Shown piece after piece: positions 27,101 to 30,900 of a stretch of 35,156 bases of DNA (positions are counted from its first letter, which is position 1; each line of letters begins with the position of its first letter). The notes beneath the pieces were generated by a model. That model searched no databases. It saw only the letters and a program-made list of their open reading frames with translations, and was not told where the DNA came from. The stretch is from contig NW_003105110.1 of the NCBI RefSeq assembly GCF_000003605.2, forward strand, positions 164,972-200,127, given 5' to 3'. A program made the position numbers and the translations under genes. The DNA comes from Saccoglossus kowalevskii (taxonomy: Eukaryota; Hemichordata; Enteropneusta; Harrimaniidae).

Positions 27101-27705
27101 GACTGTGCCAAAATGGTCAAAACAAGTGAAAGTTACAGATTAAACATTTAGCTTATTCTTTCCACTCTGGAACTGGAGGAAGCGATGCTGTAGACAACGA
27201 GATCATGATGATAAGAATATTAAATGTGATTGGCTGTGAAATAAAAGTTAAAATGTCAAATGATCCAATTCATATAATCATGTTTTTGTTTGTCGAATGT
27301 TGTACATCATCAACAAGCAAACATTGTAGCGCTGCGCAGTTCATGAACGTATCAACGATCGTTTGGAGTGCCTCGTAAAATAGCGGTCGATCACTTATAC
27401 TATTTCGACCTGCCGGGCTATATTGCGATTGCGACGAGCTATCGTTCTTGTTCAGTAGTCAACTAATGGTTGTAATAGAAAAAGGTACAAAGCAACGGAG
27501 GGAAACGTTTATATTAATTAACATGCTTGTGAGACACCTGTCTCTCGAGAGCTCATTCTCGTCAAAAAACTCGCGACTTCCGTTCCAGCTCAATTTTGCT
27601 TGGCACGGCACTGTGAACCGAGACGCGACTTCGACTACTCACCTTGACCAAGATTTCCCCAACATCTTCGTGCCTTCGGTCGATCTCCATTCCGGCATAC
27701 ATCAT
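3040..27705 (-). CDS. IQCH: IQCH, IQ motif-containing protein H (complete spliced CDS, 21 exons)
   Basis: Joined from 21 exons on the minus strand (each listed separately); lengths sum to 3405 nt, giving 1134 aa plus stop with no frame conflict, against about 1,030 aa for human IQCH from memory. Seen: N-terminal conserved block with GEILV and QEDL; conserved [14 protein letters not shown] block (about residues 226-244); one IQ motif with core [11 protein letters not shown] at 474-484, followed by an aromatic and basic helical stretch; then a long C-terminal half (about 560-1090) with features of an ATP-grasp fold (TKSG at 706-709, K754, DGRG at 760-763, E841, D871-Q872, DLN at 937-939); and a charged helical tail at 1107-1130. 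Known for the family: calmodulin binding through the IQ motif, testis or sperm expression, link to male fertility. No signal peptide or membrane segment was seen, so it is probably cytosolic or flagellar. It shares its promoter with AAGAB. The assignment is from remembered family sequence, not a search. Confidence 0.95.
3178..4227. other. IQCH intron 20
   Basis: GT-AG intron of 1,050 bp with no feature I can name. The 108-codon open frame on the plus strand at 3271-3597 is AT-rich, lacks recognisable motifs and lies wholly in this intron, so I treat it as chance. Confidence 0.6.
4228..4398 (-). CDS. IQCH: IQCH exon 20 (residues 1033-1089)
   Basis: 171 nt, phase 0 at both ends, acceptor CCTTTCAG, donor AAG|GTAAGA. 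Encodes [40 protein letters not shown] and [22 protein letters not shown](V/I)F is conserved in the family. The APNM..TNF end joins the helical tail of exon 21. Confidence 0.96.
4684..4776. repeat. foldback-type repeat E, fragment
   Basis: Reverse strand reads CTGTAAATGACTTAATTATT then AGCTGAGTTTTATTTACGC and TTTCACTGA, clearly related to the arms of the foldback element at 13180-13380. A single arm only. Confidence 0.5.
4881..5134. mobile_element. MITE-like element, family B, copy 1
   Basis: Begins TTAAAGGGCAGAAGTCGTCG and ends with the inverted, partly decayed counterpart (GCGCAACAACTAA). The interior shares many blocks with the copy at 24093-24407 (AAAGATG..ACTTTGACTGTTG, AAGGTATCGAAG.GTCA, CGTACAT, ATTTATCAACACA). 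No coding capacity. Lies in IQCH intron 19. Confidence 0.65.
5299..5424 (-). CDS. IQCH: IQCH exon 19 (residues 991-1032)
   Basis: 126 nt, phase 0 at both ends, acceptor CTTCCAG, donor AAG|GTAAGA. Encodes [20 protein letters not shown] and [15 protein letters not shown], matching the conserved H.N...HYS.FF..C..HGIGFD signature I recall for the IQCH C-terminal region. Confidence 0.96.
5514..5699 (-). CDS. IQCH: IQCH exon 18 (residues 929-990, DxN metal-site candidate)
   Basis: 186 nt, phase 0 at both ends, acceptor TTAACTAG, donor GAC|GTAAGT. Starts [20 protein letters not shown] (Asp937, Asn939), where ATP-grasp enzymes usually have E-x-N for Mg2+. The second half is a Lys/Arg- and Pro-rich linker ([16 protein letters not shown] followed by an acidic EPEEPD). 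Phase and splice sites are unambiguous. Confidence 0.95.
5947..6221 (-). CDS. IQCH: IQCH exon 17 (residues 837-928, putative ATP-grasp C-lobe)
   Basis: 275 nt, acceptor ATCACTAG, donor ACG|GTAAGG. Encodes [20 protein letters not shown] (Glu841), then [18 protein letters not shown] (Asp871-Gln872), [11 protein letters not shown] and [14 protein letters not shown] (Asp919). The order E(x)n, DQ, P-rich helix start, then GxxG..VDF matches the C-lobe of PGM1-like ATP-grasp proteins as I remember it. Strongly conserved in IQCH. Confidence 0.96.
6222..7138. other. IQCH intron 16
   Basis: 917-bp GT-AG intron, two-thirds of which is a 94-bp satellite array (listed separately). Outside the array I see only AT-rich sequence. 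Confidence 0.8.
6476..7085. repeat. 94-bp tandem satellite, about 6.5 copies
   Basis: The word TGGTGCTCAAAG recurs at 6487, 6581, 6675, 6769, 6950 and 7044, a 94-bp step broken by one slightly shortened unit that reads GGAGCTCAAAGG near 6858. Each unit runs GCTCAAAGGGTTAATGATAT, then GCAAATTACCTAATTAATAT, then a CTATTTTGTGAATGGTGAC block. Copies differ by a few substitutions. Confidence 0.95.
7139..7259 (-). CDS. IQCH: IQCH exon 16 (residues 797-837)
   Basis: 121 nt, acceptor CTTTCAG, donor AAAG|GTATTG, ends in phase 1. Encodes [20 protein letters not shown] and [16 protein letters not shown]. The WQKFLEAF helix precedes the GGIIEA strand encoded by exon 17. A 94-bp satellite array begins about 55 bp downstream, in intron 16. 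Confidence 0.95.
7660..7848 (-). CDS. IQCH: IQCH exon 15 (residues 734-796, Lys and Gly-rich loop)
   Basis: 189 nt, phase 0 at both ends, acceptor GAATAG after a long T tract, donor CAG|GTAAAC. Encodes [18 protein letters not shown], then [18 protein letters not shown] with Lys754 and the loop DGRG at 760-763. In ATP-grasp enzymes a strand-borne Lys and a following glycine-rich loop contact the ATP phosphates; the spacing fits. The tail is Lys- and Trp-rich (KWSKKWAQ). Confidence 0.96.
7972..8102 (-). CDS. IQCH: IQCH exon 14 (residues 690-733, TKSG loop)
   Basis: 131 nt, acceptor TCTACAG, donor CAG|GTAGGT. Two bases complete Asp690, then [20 protein letters not shown] (691-710) and [18 protein letters not shown]. 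In PGM1-like ATP-grasp ligases the corresponding stretch has the form G..P....L.sKSG.rrlF..ag...P, an N-lobe element. That comparison is from memory. Confidence 0.96.
8598..8739 (-). CDS. IQCH: IQCH exon 13 (residues 643-690)
   Basis: 142 nt, acceptor TTCCACAG, donor TTAG|GTAAGT, ends in phase 1. Encodes [20 protein letters not shown] and [19 protein letters not shown]. Highly conserved in the family. The segment from AYLVPG to the end resembles the strand-helix just before the first ATP-grasp lobe. Confidence 0.96.
9617..9792 (-). CDS. IQCH: IQCH exon 12 (residues 584-642)
   Basis: 176 nt, acceptor CTTCAG, donor CCA|GTAAGT. Two bases complete Asp584, then [19 protein letters not shown] and a final [14 protein letters not shown]. 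Alternating hydrophobic strands (VEVIYIC, YKIIVPE) fit a Rossmann-like pre-ATP-grasp subdomain. The closing PEA..RFP block is conserved in IQCH as I recall it. Confidence 0.95.
9793..10839. other. IQCH intron 11
   Basis: 1,047-bp GT-AG intron, most of whose second half is the 33-bp minisatellite. No exon is supported, even though long open frames cross the array. Confidence 0.85.
10060..10763. repeat. 33-bp minisatellite, 21 full units plus a partial
   Basis: Unit starts CAATGTTTGCACGGTCTACC and continues GGTAATCCTGTTG; copies start at 10060, 10093 and so on to 10753. Units differ mainly at GCACGG/GTACGG/GTATGG and a few single changes. As 33 is 3 x 11 and several frames lack stops, it makes open frames of 168-280 codons on both strands with 11-aa periods (for example [11 protein letters not shown]). 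It sits inside IQCH intron 11. Confidence 0.98.
10840..10990 (-). CDS. IQCH: IQCH exon 11 (residues 534-584)
   Basis: 151 nt, acceptor ATTGTAG, donor TCAG|GTAATT, ends in phase 1. Encodes [19 protein letters not shown] and LGYSQKIRD, then [11 protein letters not shown]. The pattern VLIHLPSLG with a following helix looks like a beta-alpha opening unit of the C-terminal fold. A 33-bp minisatellite ends about 75 bp downstream of this exon, in intron 11. Confidence 0.94.
11411..11747 (-). CDS. IQCH: IQCH exon 10 (IQ motif exon, residues 421-533)
   Basis: 337 nt, the largest exon; acceptor CTTATCAG, donor AAG|GTAGGA. It carries the IQ motif: [15 protein letters not shown], with Ile474, Gln475, Arg479 or Arg480 and Arg484 at consensus positions (IQxxxRGxxxR; the Gly position is Arg or Tyr here). 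Next come [17 protein letters not shown] and a basic helical tail ([14 protein letters not shown]). The IQ motif is the expected calmodulin or light-chain binding site. The flanking [17 protein letters not shown] is also typical of IQCH. Confidence 0.97.
11830..12195. repeat. interspersed repeat C, copy interrupted by a MITE
   Basis: Matches 19735-20005 in order: CATATTG, ACTAAGTT, then after the MITE at 11896-12004 ACAATGCTGTT-like, AAATTCTGCTT, CAAAACTAACCTAG, AAAATGGAG.AATCTAATGGCT and ACAGAAAATAATG. Function unknown, no coding capacity. Confidence 0.6.
11896..12004. mobile_element. MITE-like element, family A, copy 1
   Basis: Left end TTAAAGTGGGTCACCTGCAC, right end CCTCCTGCTTTAG (inverse of the left end, final TTAA decayed to TTAG). 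Interior GTGACTCAATTCCTG is shared with the copy at 16534-16698. It interrupts repeat C, so that repeat gives a paralogous empty site. Confidence 0.75.
12489..12697 (-). CDS. IQCH: IQCH exon 9 (residues 352-421)
   Basis: 209 nt, acceptor TTTACAG, donor ACAA|GTAAGT, ends two bases into Lys421. Begins [17 protein letters not shown], then aromatic and Met-rich helical sequence ([16 protein letters not shown]) ending FINGDK. It leads straight into the region before the IQ motif. Confidence 0.94.
12932..12978. repeat. (GAGCG)n short tandem repeat
   Basis: Five-base repeat GAGCG with two GAACAGAGCG interruptions at the distal end; G- and purine-rich on the plus strand in otherwise AT-rich intron sequence. 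Confidence 0.9.
13180..13380. mobile_element. foldback element E, full copy
   Basis: Ends are exact inverses: AGTACTGTAA (13180-13189) and TTACAGTACT (13371-13380). The arms stay alike for about 55 bp (CTAATTTTCACTGGGTT and the inverse of AACCCAGTGAATAATTAATC, then a TTTCGCTGA block). No ORF, so non-autonomous. Lies in IQCH intron 8. Confidence 0.75.
13391..13441 (-). repeat. 94-bp satellite relic
   Basis: On the minus strand reads AATTTTGTGAATG..AACAAAAGTTGACTTTG then CTCAAAAGATT, matching the TTTTGTGAATGGTGACAAAA, GTTGACTTTGGTGCTCAAAG part of the satellite in intron 16. Confidence 0.55.
14034..14235. repeat. foldback element E, decayed copy
   Basis: Left arm TACTGTAAAATACTTAATCC with AGCTGGAATAAATTTTTGCTG; right side TTCAGCGAAAATAAATTCT gives the inverse of a GAATTTATTTTCGCTGAA arm. 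Arms are less alike than in the 13180-13380 copy. Confidence 0.5.
14622..14660 (-). repeat. 94-bp satellite relic
   Basis: Minus strand reads TTTTGTGAAAGGCAGCAAAG then GTTGACTTTGACATT, similar to the core of the intron-16 satellite unit. Confidence 0.45.
15839..15950. mobile_element. MITE-like element, family B, short copy 2
   Basis: 112 bp from TTAA to TTAA: left TTAAAGGGTGGTAGTTGTTG, right CGGCGACTATCGCCCTTTAA, whose inverse is TTAAAGGGCGATAGTCGCCG. The interior keeps ACAAAGATGGCGACTT of the longer copies and has lost the rest. Contains one TACCGGTA. Confidence 0.75.
16099..16316 (-). CDS. IQCH: IQCH exon 8 (residues 279-351)
   Basis: 218 nt, acceptor AACACAG behind a long T-rich tract, donor CTG|GTGAGT. 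Two bases complete Asp279, then a Ser-rich, low-complexity segment ([27 protein letters not shown]) ending in LQPL. Probably a disordered linker carrying phosphorylatable serines. Confidence 0.92.
16534..16698. mobile_element. MITE-like element, family A, copy 2
   Basis: Left TTAAAGTGGGGGAGTCGTCA then CCTACGCATG; right GGCAGGTGACGATCCTCCCG then CTTTAA, an inverted counterpart of about 28 bp. TTAA at both edges. The interior (AGCGTGTGTTGTTATCAGCG, GGGACTCAATTCC) is shared, inverted, with the copy at 25619-25743. Lies in IQCH intron 7. Confidence 0.8.
17167..17350 (-). CDS. IQCH: IQCH exon 7 (residues 218-279, conserved ERGLIPP block)
   Basis: 184 nt, acceptor TTATCAG, donor GGCG|GTCAGT, ends in phase 1. 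Encodes [19 protein letters not shown] followed by [12 protein letters not shown]. This matches a strongly conserved IQCH block I recall from vertebrates and is one of the best family diagnostics in the gene. Confidence 0.95.
18186..18383 (-). CDS. IQCH: IQCH exon 6 (residues 152-217)
   Basis: 198 nt, phase 0 at both ends, acceptor TCTGTAG, donor TCG|GTAAG. Encodes [31 protein letters not shown] and [19 protein letters not shown]. This is a well-ordered conserved stretch of the N-terminal half with no named domain that I recognise. Confidence 0.95.
18384..19490. other. IQCH intron 5, with a CpG-retaining stretch
   Basis: 1.1-kb GT-AG intron. The part at about 18990-19390 keeps many CpGs (GCGTTATGCGTG, CATCGCGTAGG, AACGCGTGTC, CTCGCGAGATCTCGC), unlike the other introns. 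No exon is supported there. Confidence 0.6.
19491..19572 (-). CDS. IQCH: IQCH exon 5 (residues 124-151)
   Basis: 82 nt, acceptor GTTTCAG, donor CAG|GTATAA. The first base completes Arg124, then [15 protein letters not shown] and a Gln/Pro/Met-rich end ([10 protein letters not shown]). Probably a flexible linker. The short length leaves slightly more doubt than for other exons, but both phases fit. Confidence 0.9.
19735..20005. repeat. interspersed repeat C, uninterrupted copy
   Basis: Contains CTGACATATTG, CAACTAAGTTATTATTTGTC, CTGCTGTTTGAAATCTGCTT, CACAACTAACCTAG, GGGATCTAATGGCTATACAG. Homologous in order to 11830-12195 but without the family A MITE, so it supplies an empty site. Confidence 0.6.
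20300..20357 (+). repeat. 94-bp satellite relic
   Basis: Reads CTATTTTGTGAATTTGTGAT, GAAAAG..GAACTGATGATGAAA, AGGTTAAATGA, a worn version of the satellite core from intron 16. Confidence 0.4.
20464..20544 (-). CDS. IQCH: IQCH exon 4 (residues 97-124)
   Basis: 81 nt, acceptor TTTTCAG, donor AGAG|GTGAGT. The first base completes Gln97 and the last two bases begin Arg124. Encodes [19 protein letters not shown] and HTLGLAER. Phase agreement with both neighbours supports the boundaries. Confidence 0.92.
20960..21060 (-). CDS. IQCH: IQCH exon 3 (residues 64-97)
   Basis: 101 nt, acceptor TTGTCAG, donor CCA|GTAAGTA, starts in phase 0 and leaves two bases of a Gln codon completed by exon 4. Encodes [12 protein letters not shown] and [17 protein letters not shown], which I do not recognise as a named domain. 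Confidence 0.92.
21686..21770. repeat. foldback-type repeat E, fragment
   Basis: CTGTAAAATATTCAATTTTA, GCTGGAATTAGTTTTTCACT, GA: one arm of the element family seen complete at 13180-13380. Lies in IQCH intron 2. Confidence 0.5.
21892..22017 (-). CDS. IQCH: IQCH exon 2 (residues 22-63)
   Basis: 126 nt, phase 0 at both ends, acceptor TTTCAAG, donor CAG|GTGAGT. Encodes a Gln/Glu/Leu-rich, probably helical segment beginning [14 protein letters not shown] and ending RTQEGVQ. It is separated from exon 1 by the longest intron of the gene (about 5.6 kb). Confidence 0.95.
22683..22710. repeat. CGGTA-rich short tandem sequence
   Basis: Two TACCGGTA palindromes (22683-22690 and 22703-22710) joined by AATCGGTATCGG; a third lies at 22757-22764. 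Confidence 0.7.
24093..24407. mobile_element. MITE-like element, family B, long copy 3
   Basis: Left end decayed (TTGTAAAAGTTGGTGGTTGT, then GCCACGCATAC), right end CGACGACCACTGCCCTTCC, whose inverse GGAAGGGCAGTGGTCGTCG matches the family B end. The interior is the same length class as copy 1 and collinear with it. Confidence 0.6.
25619..25743. mobile_element. MITE-like element, family A, copy 3
   Basis: 125 bp, TTAA at both edges. Left TTAAAGCAGAGGGGTCGTCA then CCTGCGCA; right TGCGTAGGTGACAACTCCCC then CGCTTTAA, giving inverted ends of about 28 bp. The interior is inverted relative to copy 2. No coding capacity. Confidence 0.8.
26628..26648. repeat. ACATGT microsatellite
   Basis: Run of ACATGTACATGTACATGTAT, a self-complementary six-base repeat; similar shorter runs occur near 22365-22378 and 23728-23744. 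Confidence 0.85.
27643..27705 (-). CDS. IQCH: IQCH exon 1 (start codon, residues 1-21)
   Basis: 63 nt ending in GTCAAG before a GTGAGT donor, phase 0. It encodes the conserved GEILVK that joins to VQEDLQQL of exon 2, matching the N-terminus I recall for vertebrate IQCH. The first ATG is at 27705-27703 and an in-frame TAG lies 15 nt upstream of it. A second ATG follows at once, and the ATG at codon 6 has the best context (GGAATGG), so the true start could be Met1, Met2 or Met6. Confidence 0.88.
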
Positions 27706-27814
27706 GTAAATATACCACTAGGTGGTTAGGTGAGGGATAAATATGGGACGGAATAATGAAACTCTTGCAAATTCGGGTTATAAAAGTCCAAAAGTCGCCA
27801 TTGCTTCTCGGTCA

Positions 27815-27828
27815 CGTTCCTCGGCAAC
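27815..27828. promoter_or_regulatory. degenerate RFX X-box candidate
   Basis: CGTTCCTCGGCAAC: the right half GGCAAC matches the X-box half-site RGYAAC exactly and the left half is a poor match. RFX factors drive ciliary and sperm-flagellar genes, which would suit IQCH. A single half-site can occur by chance. Confidence 0.35.
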
Positions 27829-27846
27829 CAGACCCAAACACGAATT

Positions 27847-27863
27847 GACACATGCGCAGTGTC
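27847..27863. promoter_or_regulatory. dyad with NRF1-like core
   Basis: GACACATGCGCAGTGTC: arms GACAC and GTGTC are exact inverses around ATGCGCA, and CATGCGCA resembles half of the NRF1 site (YGCGCAYGCGCR). It lies between the two start codons. Confidence 0.4.
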
Positions 27864-27921
27864 ATCTATTACATAAAAACGATATAATCTATGTTATGGT
27901 CGCTCGAGGGCGCTGTACACA

Positions 27922-27932
27922 CAAAATGGCCG
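27922..27932 (+). promoter_or_regulatory. YY1-like motif over the AAGAB start codon
   Basis: CAAAATGGCCG contains AAAATGGC, close to the YY1 consensus AANATGGCGGC, with its ATG being the AAGAB initiator. This arrangement is common in TATA-less promoters and also gives a good start context (A at -3, G at +4). Confidence 0.4.
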
Positions 27933-27989
27933 CTTCTGCCGTCATTGCCAGTTGTTGCTCCGTTGTCGATCCTCGAAACCTAATTAAAG
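27926..27989 (+). CDS. AAGAB: AAGAB exon 1 (residues 1-22)
   Basis: 64 nt from ATGGCC to AAAG|GTATAG, phase 1. Encodes MAASAVIASCCSVVDPRNLI then K, equivalent to the first strand of the pseudo-GTPase fold. The start has good context (ACAAAATGG). Confidence 0.9.
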
Positions 27990-30900
27990 GTATAGTTGCC
28001 AGTTTTTGTTTGTTGGTTCATTATAAGAAATGTATTACCTACAATTTATATTAACTATGAATCTCGAATAATGGGTTAAAAATGGGCCACTGAACGTGAA
28101 GTGAACTGAAAACGTGGATCAGTACAGTGGACGCTTTGACGCGCACAATGTACAGGAAGTTGACAATCAGATGTTTAATATAGCTCCCGAAGTTTGTACT
28201 AGTATTTGAATTATCAGTTGAAAATTGACAGAAAAATCAGATATATACTGAGGTTGGCCTTATAGTGGGCGCAATTTTCCTATCAATTTTCCTTGGAACA
28301 TCGCAGCATTATTCCTTACTTTAATAGCCATGTTTTGAACGTAGCACTATATTTGATGCAGGTATTTTTTATGCTTGTGTAGAACACCATTTTATTTTTT
28401 ACTAATATTTCACTCAATCCCTTTGCTTAAAATCTGATTGAAAAAAATTTTCTGCAACATGATTTAGAGGCTCAGAGCATTTAGCTAGTCAACAGTTTGA
28501 ATATGGATGACAACGTCTCATGATATTCAGCCATATTTACAATCATATTGAAAGATAAACTGGGATTTGAAAAAAAAAAAAAAATATAAAAACATTACTT
28601 TCCTTTTTTGACAAAATTATTCGCCCAATTTTGGTCTATGTTAGTGACATCTGGCAGGCTCAACTCAACTACTTGTCTATTGTCTACTCTACTGTCTTTA
28701 ATCTTTTAGGTGTCTCTAGAAACACGCGTAAAATAGAAATCTATGGTGAATTAGGCAAATATCTTTTGGATGTCTCACAGTCCCTCTATCATATATGATA
28801 AAACAAATGATTAAATATTACCGTGTCTAAATGAAGCAGGTCGCCTAAATAGATGGATAAATAAAAATAGTATAAAGAAGTACAATCACATCTAACACAA
28901 TTCAAATTAATCTTACTAAAATTATTACCACCCATAAAACAAATCGCAAATACGCGAGTAAAACATTGAATAAAAATTCTGAAAAATCATTCATAAAACA
29001 TTGGGAAAATGTGTAATAAAAAAAAAGACCAATAAATGCCTCAAATTACTAAGAATATTAAAAAAACAAAAAGATTTTAATTGGGAGATTATTTATTGCA
29101 TGAACAACTATGTATATTTTAAATAAGTAACCACTGTCTAATGATATAGACTGGACATTTCCCAGAAAATGAAATTGAAGACGATGTCCATTTCTTGAAA
29201 TCATGCTCATTCAACAATTAACAAAGATGTTTTTTGTTTGAAGAAACAACCAAATATACTTATCCATTTCACCAACATGCCAGATGATAAAACATTCAAA
29301 ATTTTGATGAACACAAACTGTTTAGTCATTCCAGTAGCCATATGGCTTCAGTACCAGACAGCAATCGTGACCAATATACACAAGTATATCTAGTATTACT
29401 CTATAATAACTTCCTTTTCATTTCCCTCAGCTTTGCAATATATGTAAACTTCTCTTATTTTCCCTTTTTTTTGTGTGACCTTACTGCTGTTCTTTCCCAA
29501 GTCAAGATTTTGTCAATAAATATTTTTACCGATAGTATCTCAATATAACAGGTGGGTTATGTGGCAAAAACCAAAAATTGGAAAAACAAAACAAAATGTA
29601 TATTTTTTTATAATTTTTACCACCCAAGCACCCCTGGTGACAAATTATGGTTGTTTCCAGGGGTGTAGTCTATTAGGCTTGAAAGCGTTAAAATCAAAAT
29701 GATCTAAAGAATATTTCAACGGAACTTAATTGGGAGTTAGCGGTTTTCATGATCTGTTTATTTTGGTGCTCATTGTAAATCTTCTCATTTGTTTATTTTT
29801 ATTTACCCAGACATTCTTGGTTTAAGCAGTTTACCAAGTTACCAAACACGAATTGAAAACATAGAAGCTTATCCATGGACCATCAGTAATAAATATTACA
29901 CAGCAGATGTTGAATTATGTTATCCACCTCGGAAGACACTCGGCAACGAAGAATTTGCAGACTCTGTTCAAGCAGTTGTCATAGCGTTTGAAAACAAGGT
30001 ATATATCATATCAAATCTGAATAAAAGTATGAACATGTAACTATGGTGACATGTGATGAAAATCTCATTGATCACAAAAAAATCATAAGACAAACACAAA
30101 TTTCTATTATAGTAAATTTCTATTATTTCCATGTTTCTAAGTATTAATGCACATGAGTGCATGTGTCAGGAATCATTTCTCATAAAGGAATAGAACTTTG
30201 TATAAGGATTATATAAACTGGGTTACAGGCACACATCAAAAATCATAATATTTTACACCAGGTCCCTAGGGAGTAACAATGACTTTCACTTGGATCCTAG
30301 GGAGTCACAGTGACTTTCACCAGTGTCCTATGGACTCACAGTGACACAGTTAAACATTGAAAAAAAGATATCAGATAGCAGTTCTCCCTGTACCTTCTTT
30401 TCAGCAAGGTAGTTTTGACGAGGTAAAAACATGGCTGCCATTTGTAGAAGCATGGAATCCTGAAGTTCGAATTCTGGCATGTCATCAGTTCCAAGACCAA
30501 GGTAAGTCATTGCAATCTTCATATAAAGGCAATGTCCATGATGCTCAATGTTTTTGCCTAGGTCCCCTTTCAAGTTTCCAATGTTCCAATCCTCTATAGC
30601 TATGACTATTCAGACAAATCAAAAGCCATAATGTATTATCATAGGTTATCATAAGAATGCTGTAAAGTATGCATGAAGGTATGATCATATCAACAGATGG
30701 GTAGTTGAGGTCATTGTGTTCCTGGTACTGTCTTAGTTATGAGGTTATTACGAGGACAGTACATCGTCGCACCGACCTCTGCGCATTGGACGATACTCCC
30801 TTGTACTGTCTTTGTGCATACTTTGAGGTATCCTCGTAATAACCTCATAGTATTACACACAGCAATATAATTATTATTATACATCTTTTATTTTCAAAGA

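Larger units (their letters stand above)
22018..27642. other. IQCH intron 1
   Basis: 5.6-kb GT-AG intron between the first and second coding exons. It contains MITE copies at 24093-24407 and 25619-25743, CGGTA-rich short repeats near 22683-22710 and ACATGTACATGTA microsatellites near 23728 and 26628. No alternative exon could be supported. Confidence 0.75.
27706..27925. promoter_or_regulatory. bidirectional IQCH/AAGAB promoter
   Basis: Only 220 bp separate the two divergent start codons, so the core promoters and both 5' UTRs must share or flank this segment. It and its surroundings (about 27340-27970) are visibly richer in CpG than the rest of the window. No TATA box is obvious in either direction. 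Candidate sites: an RFX-like half-site at 27815-27828, an NRF1-like core in a dyad at 27847-27863, and a YY1-like motif over the AAGAB start codon. Transcription start sites are not known. Confidence 0.8.

Noticed and set aside
27448-27729. 93-codon plus-strand ORF over the IQCH first exon
   Set aside because: Antisense to IQCH exon 1 and the promoter; the minus-strand reading joins perfectly to IQCH exon 2, so this is a shadow.
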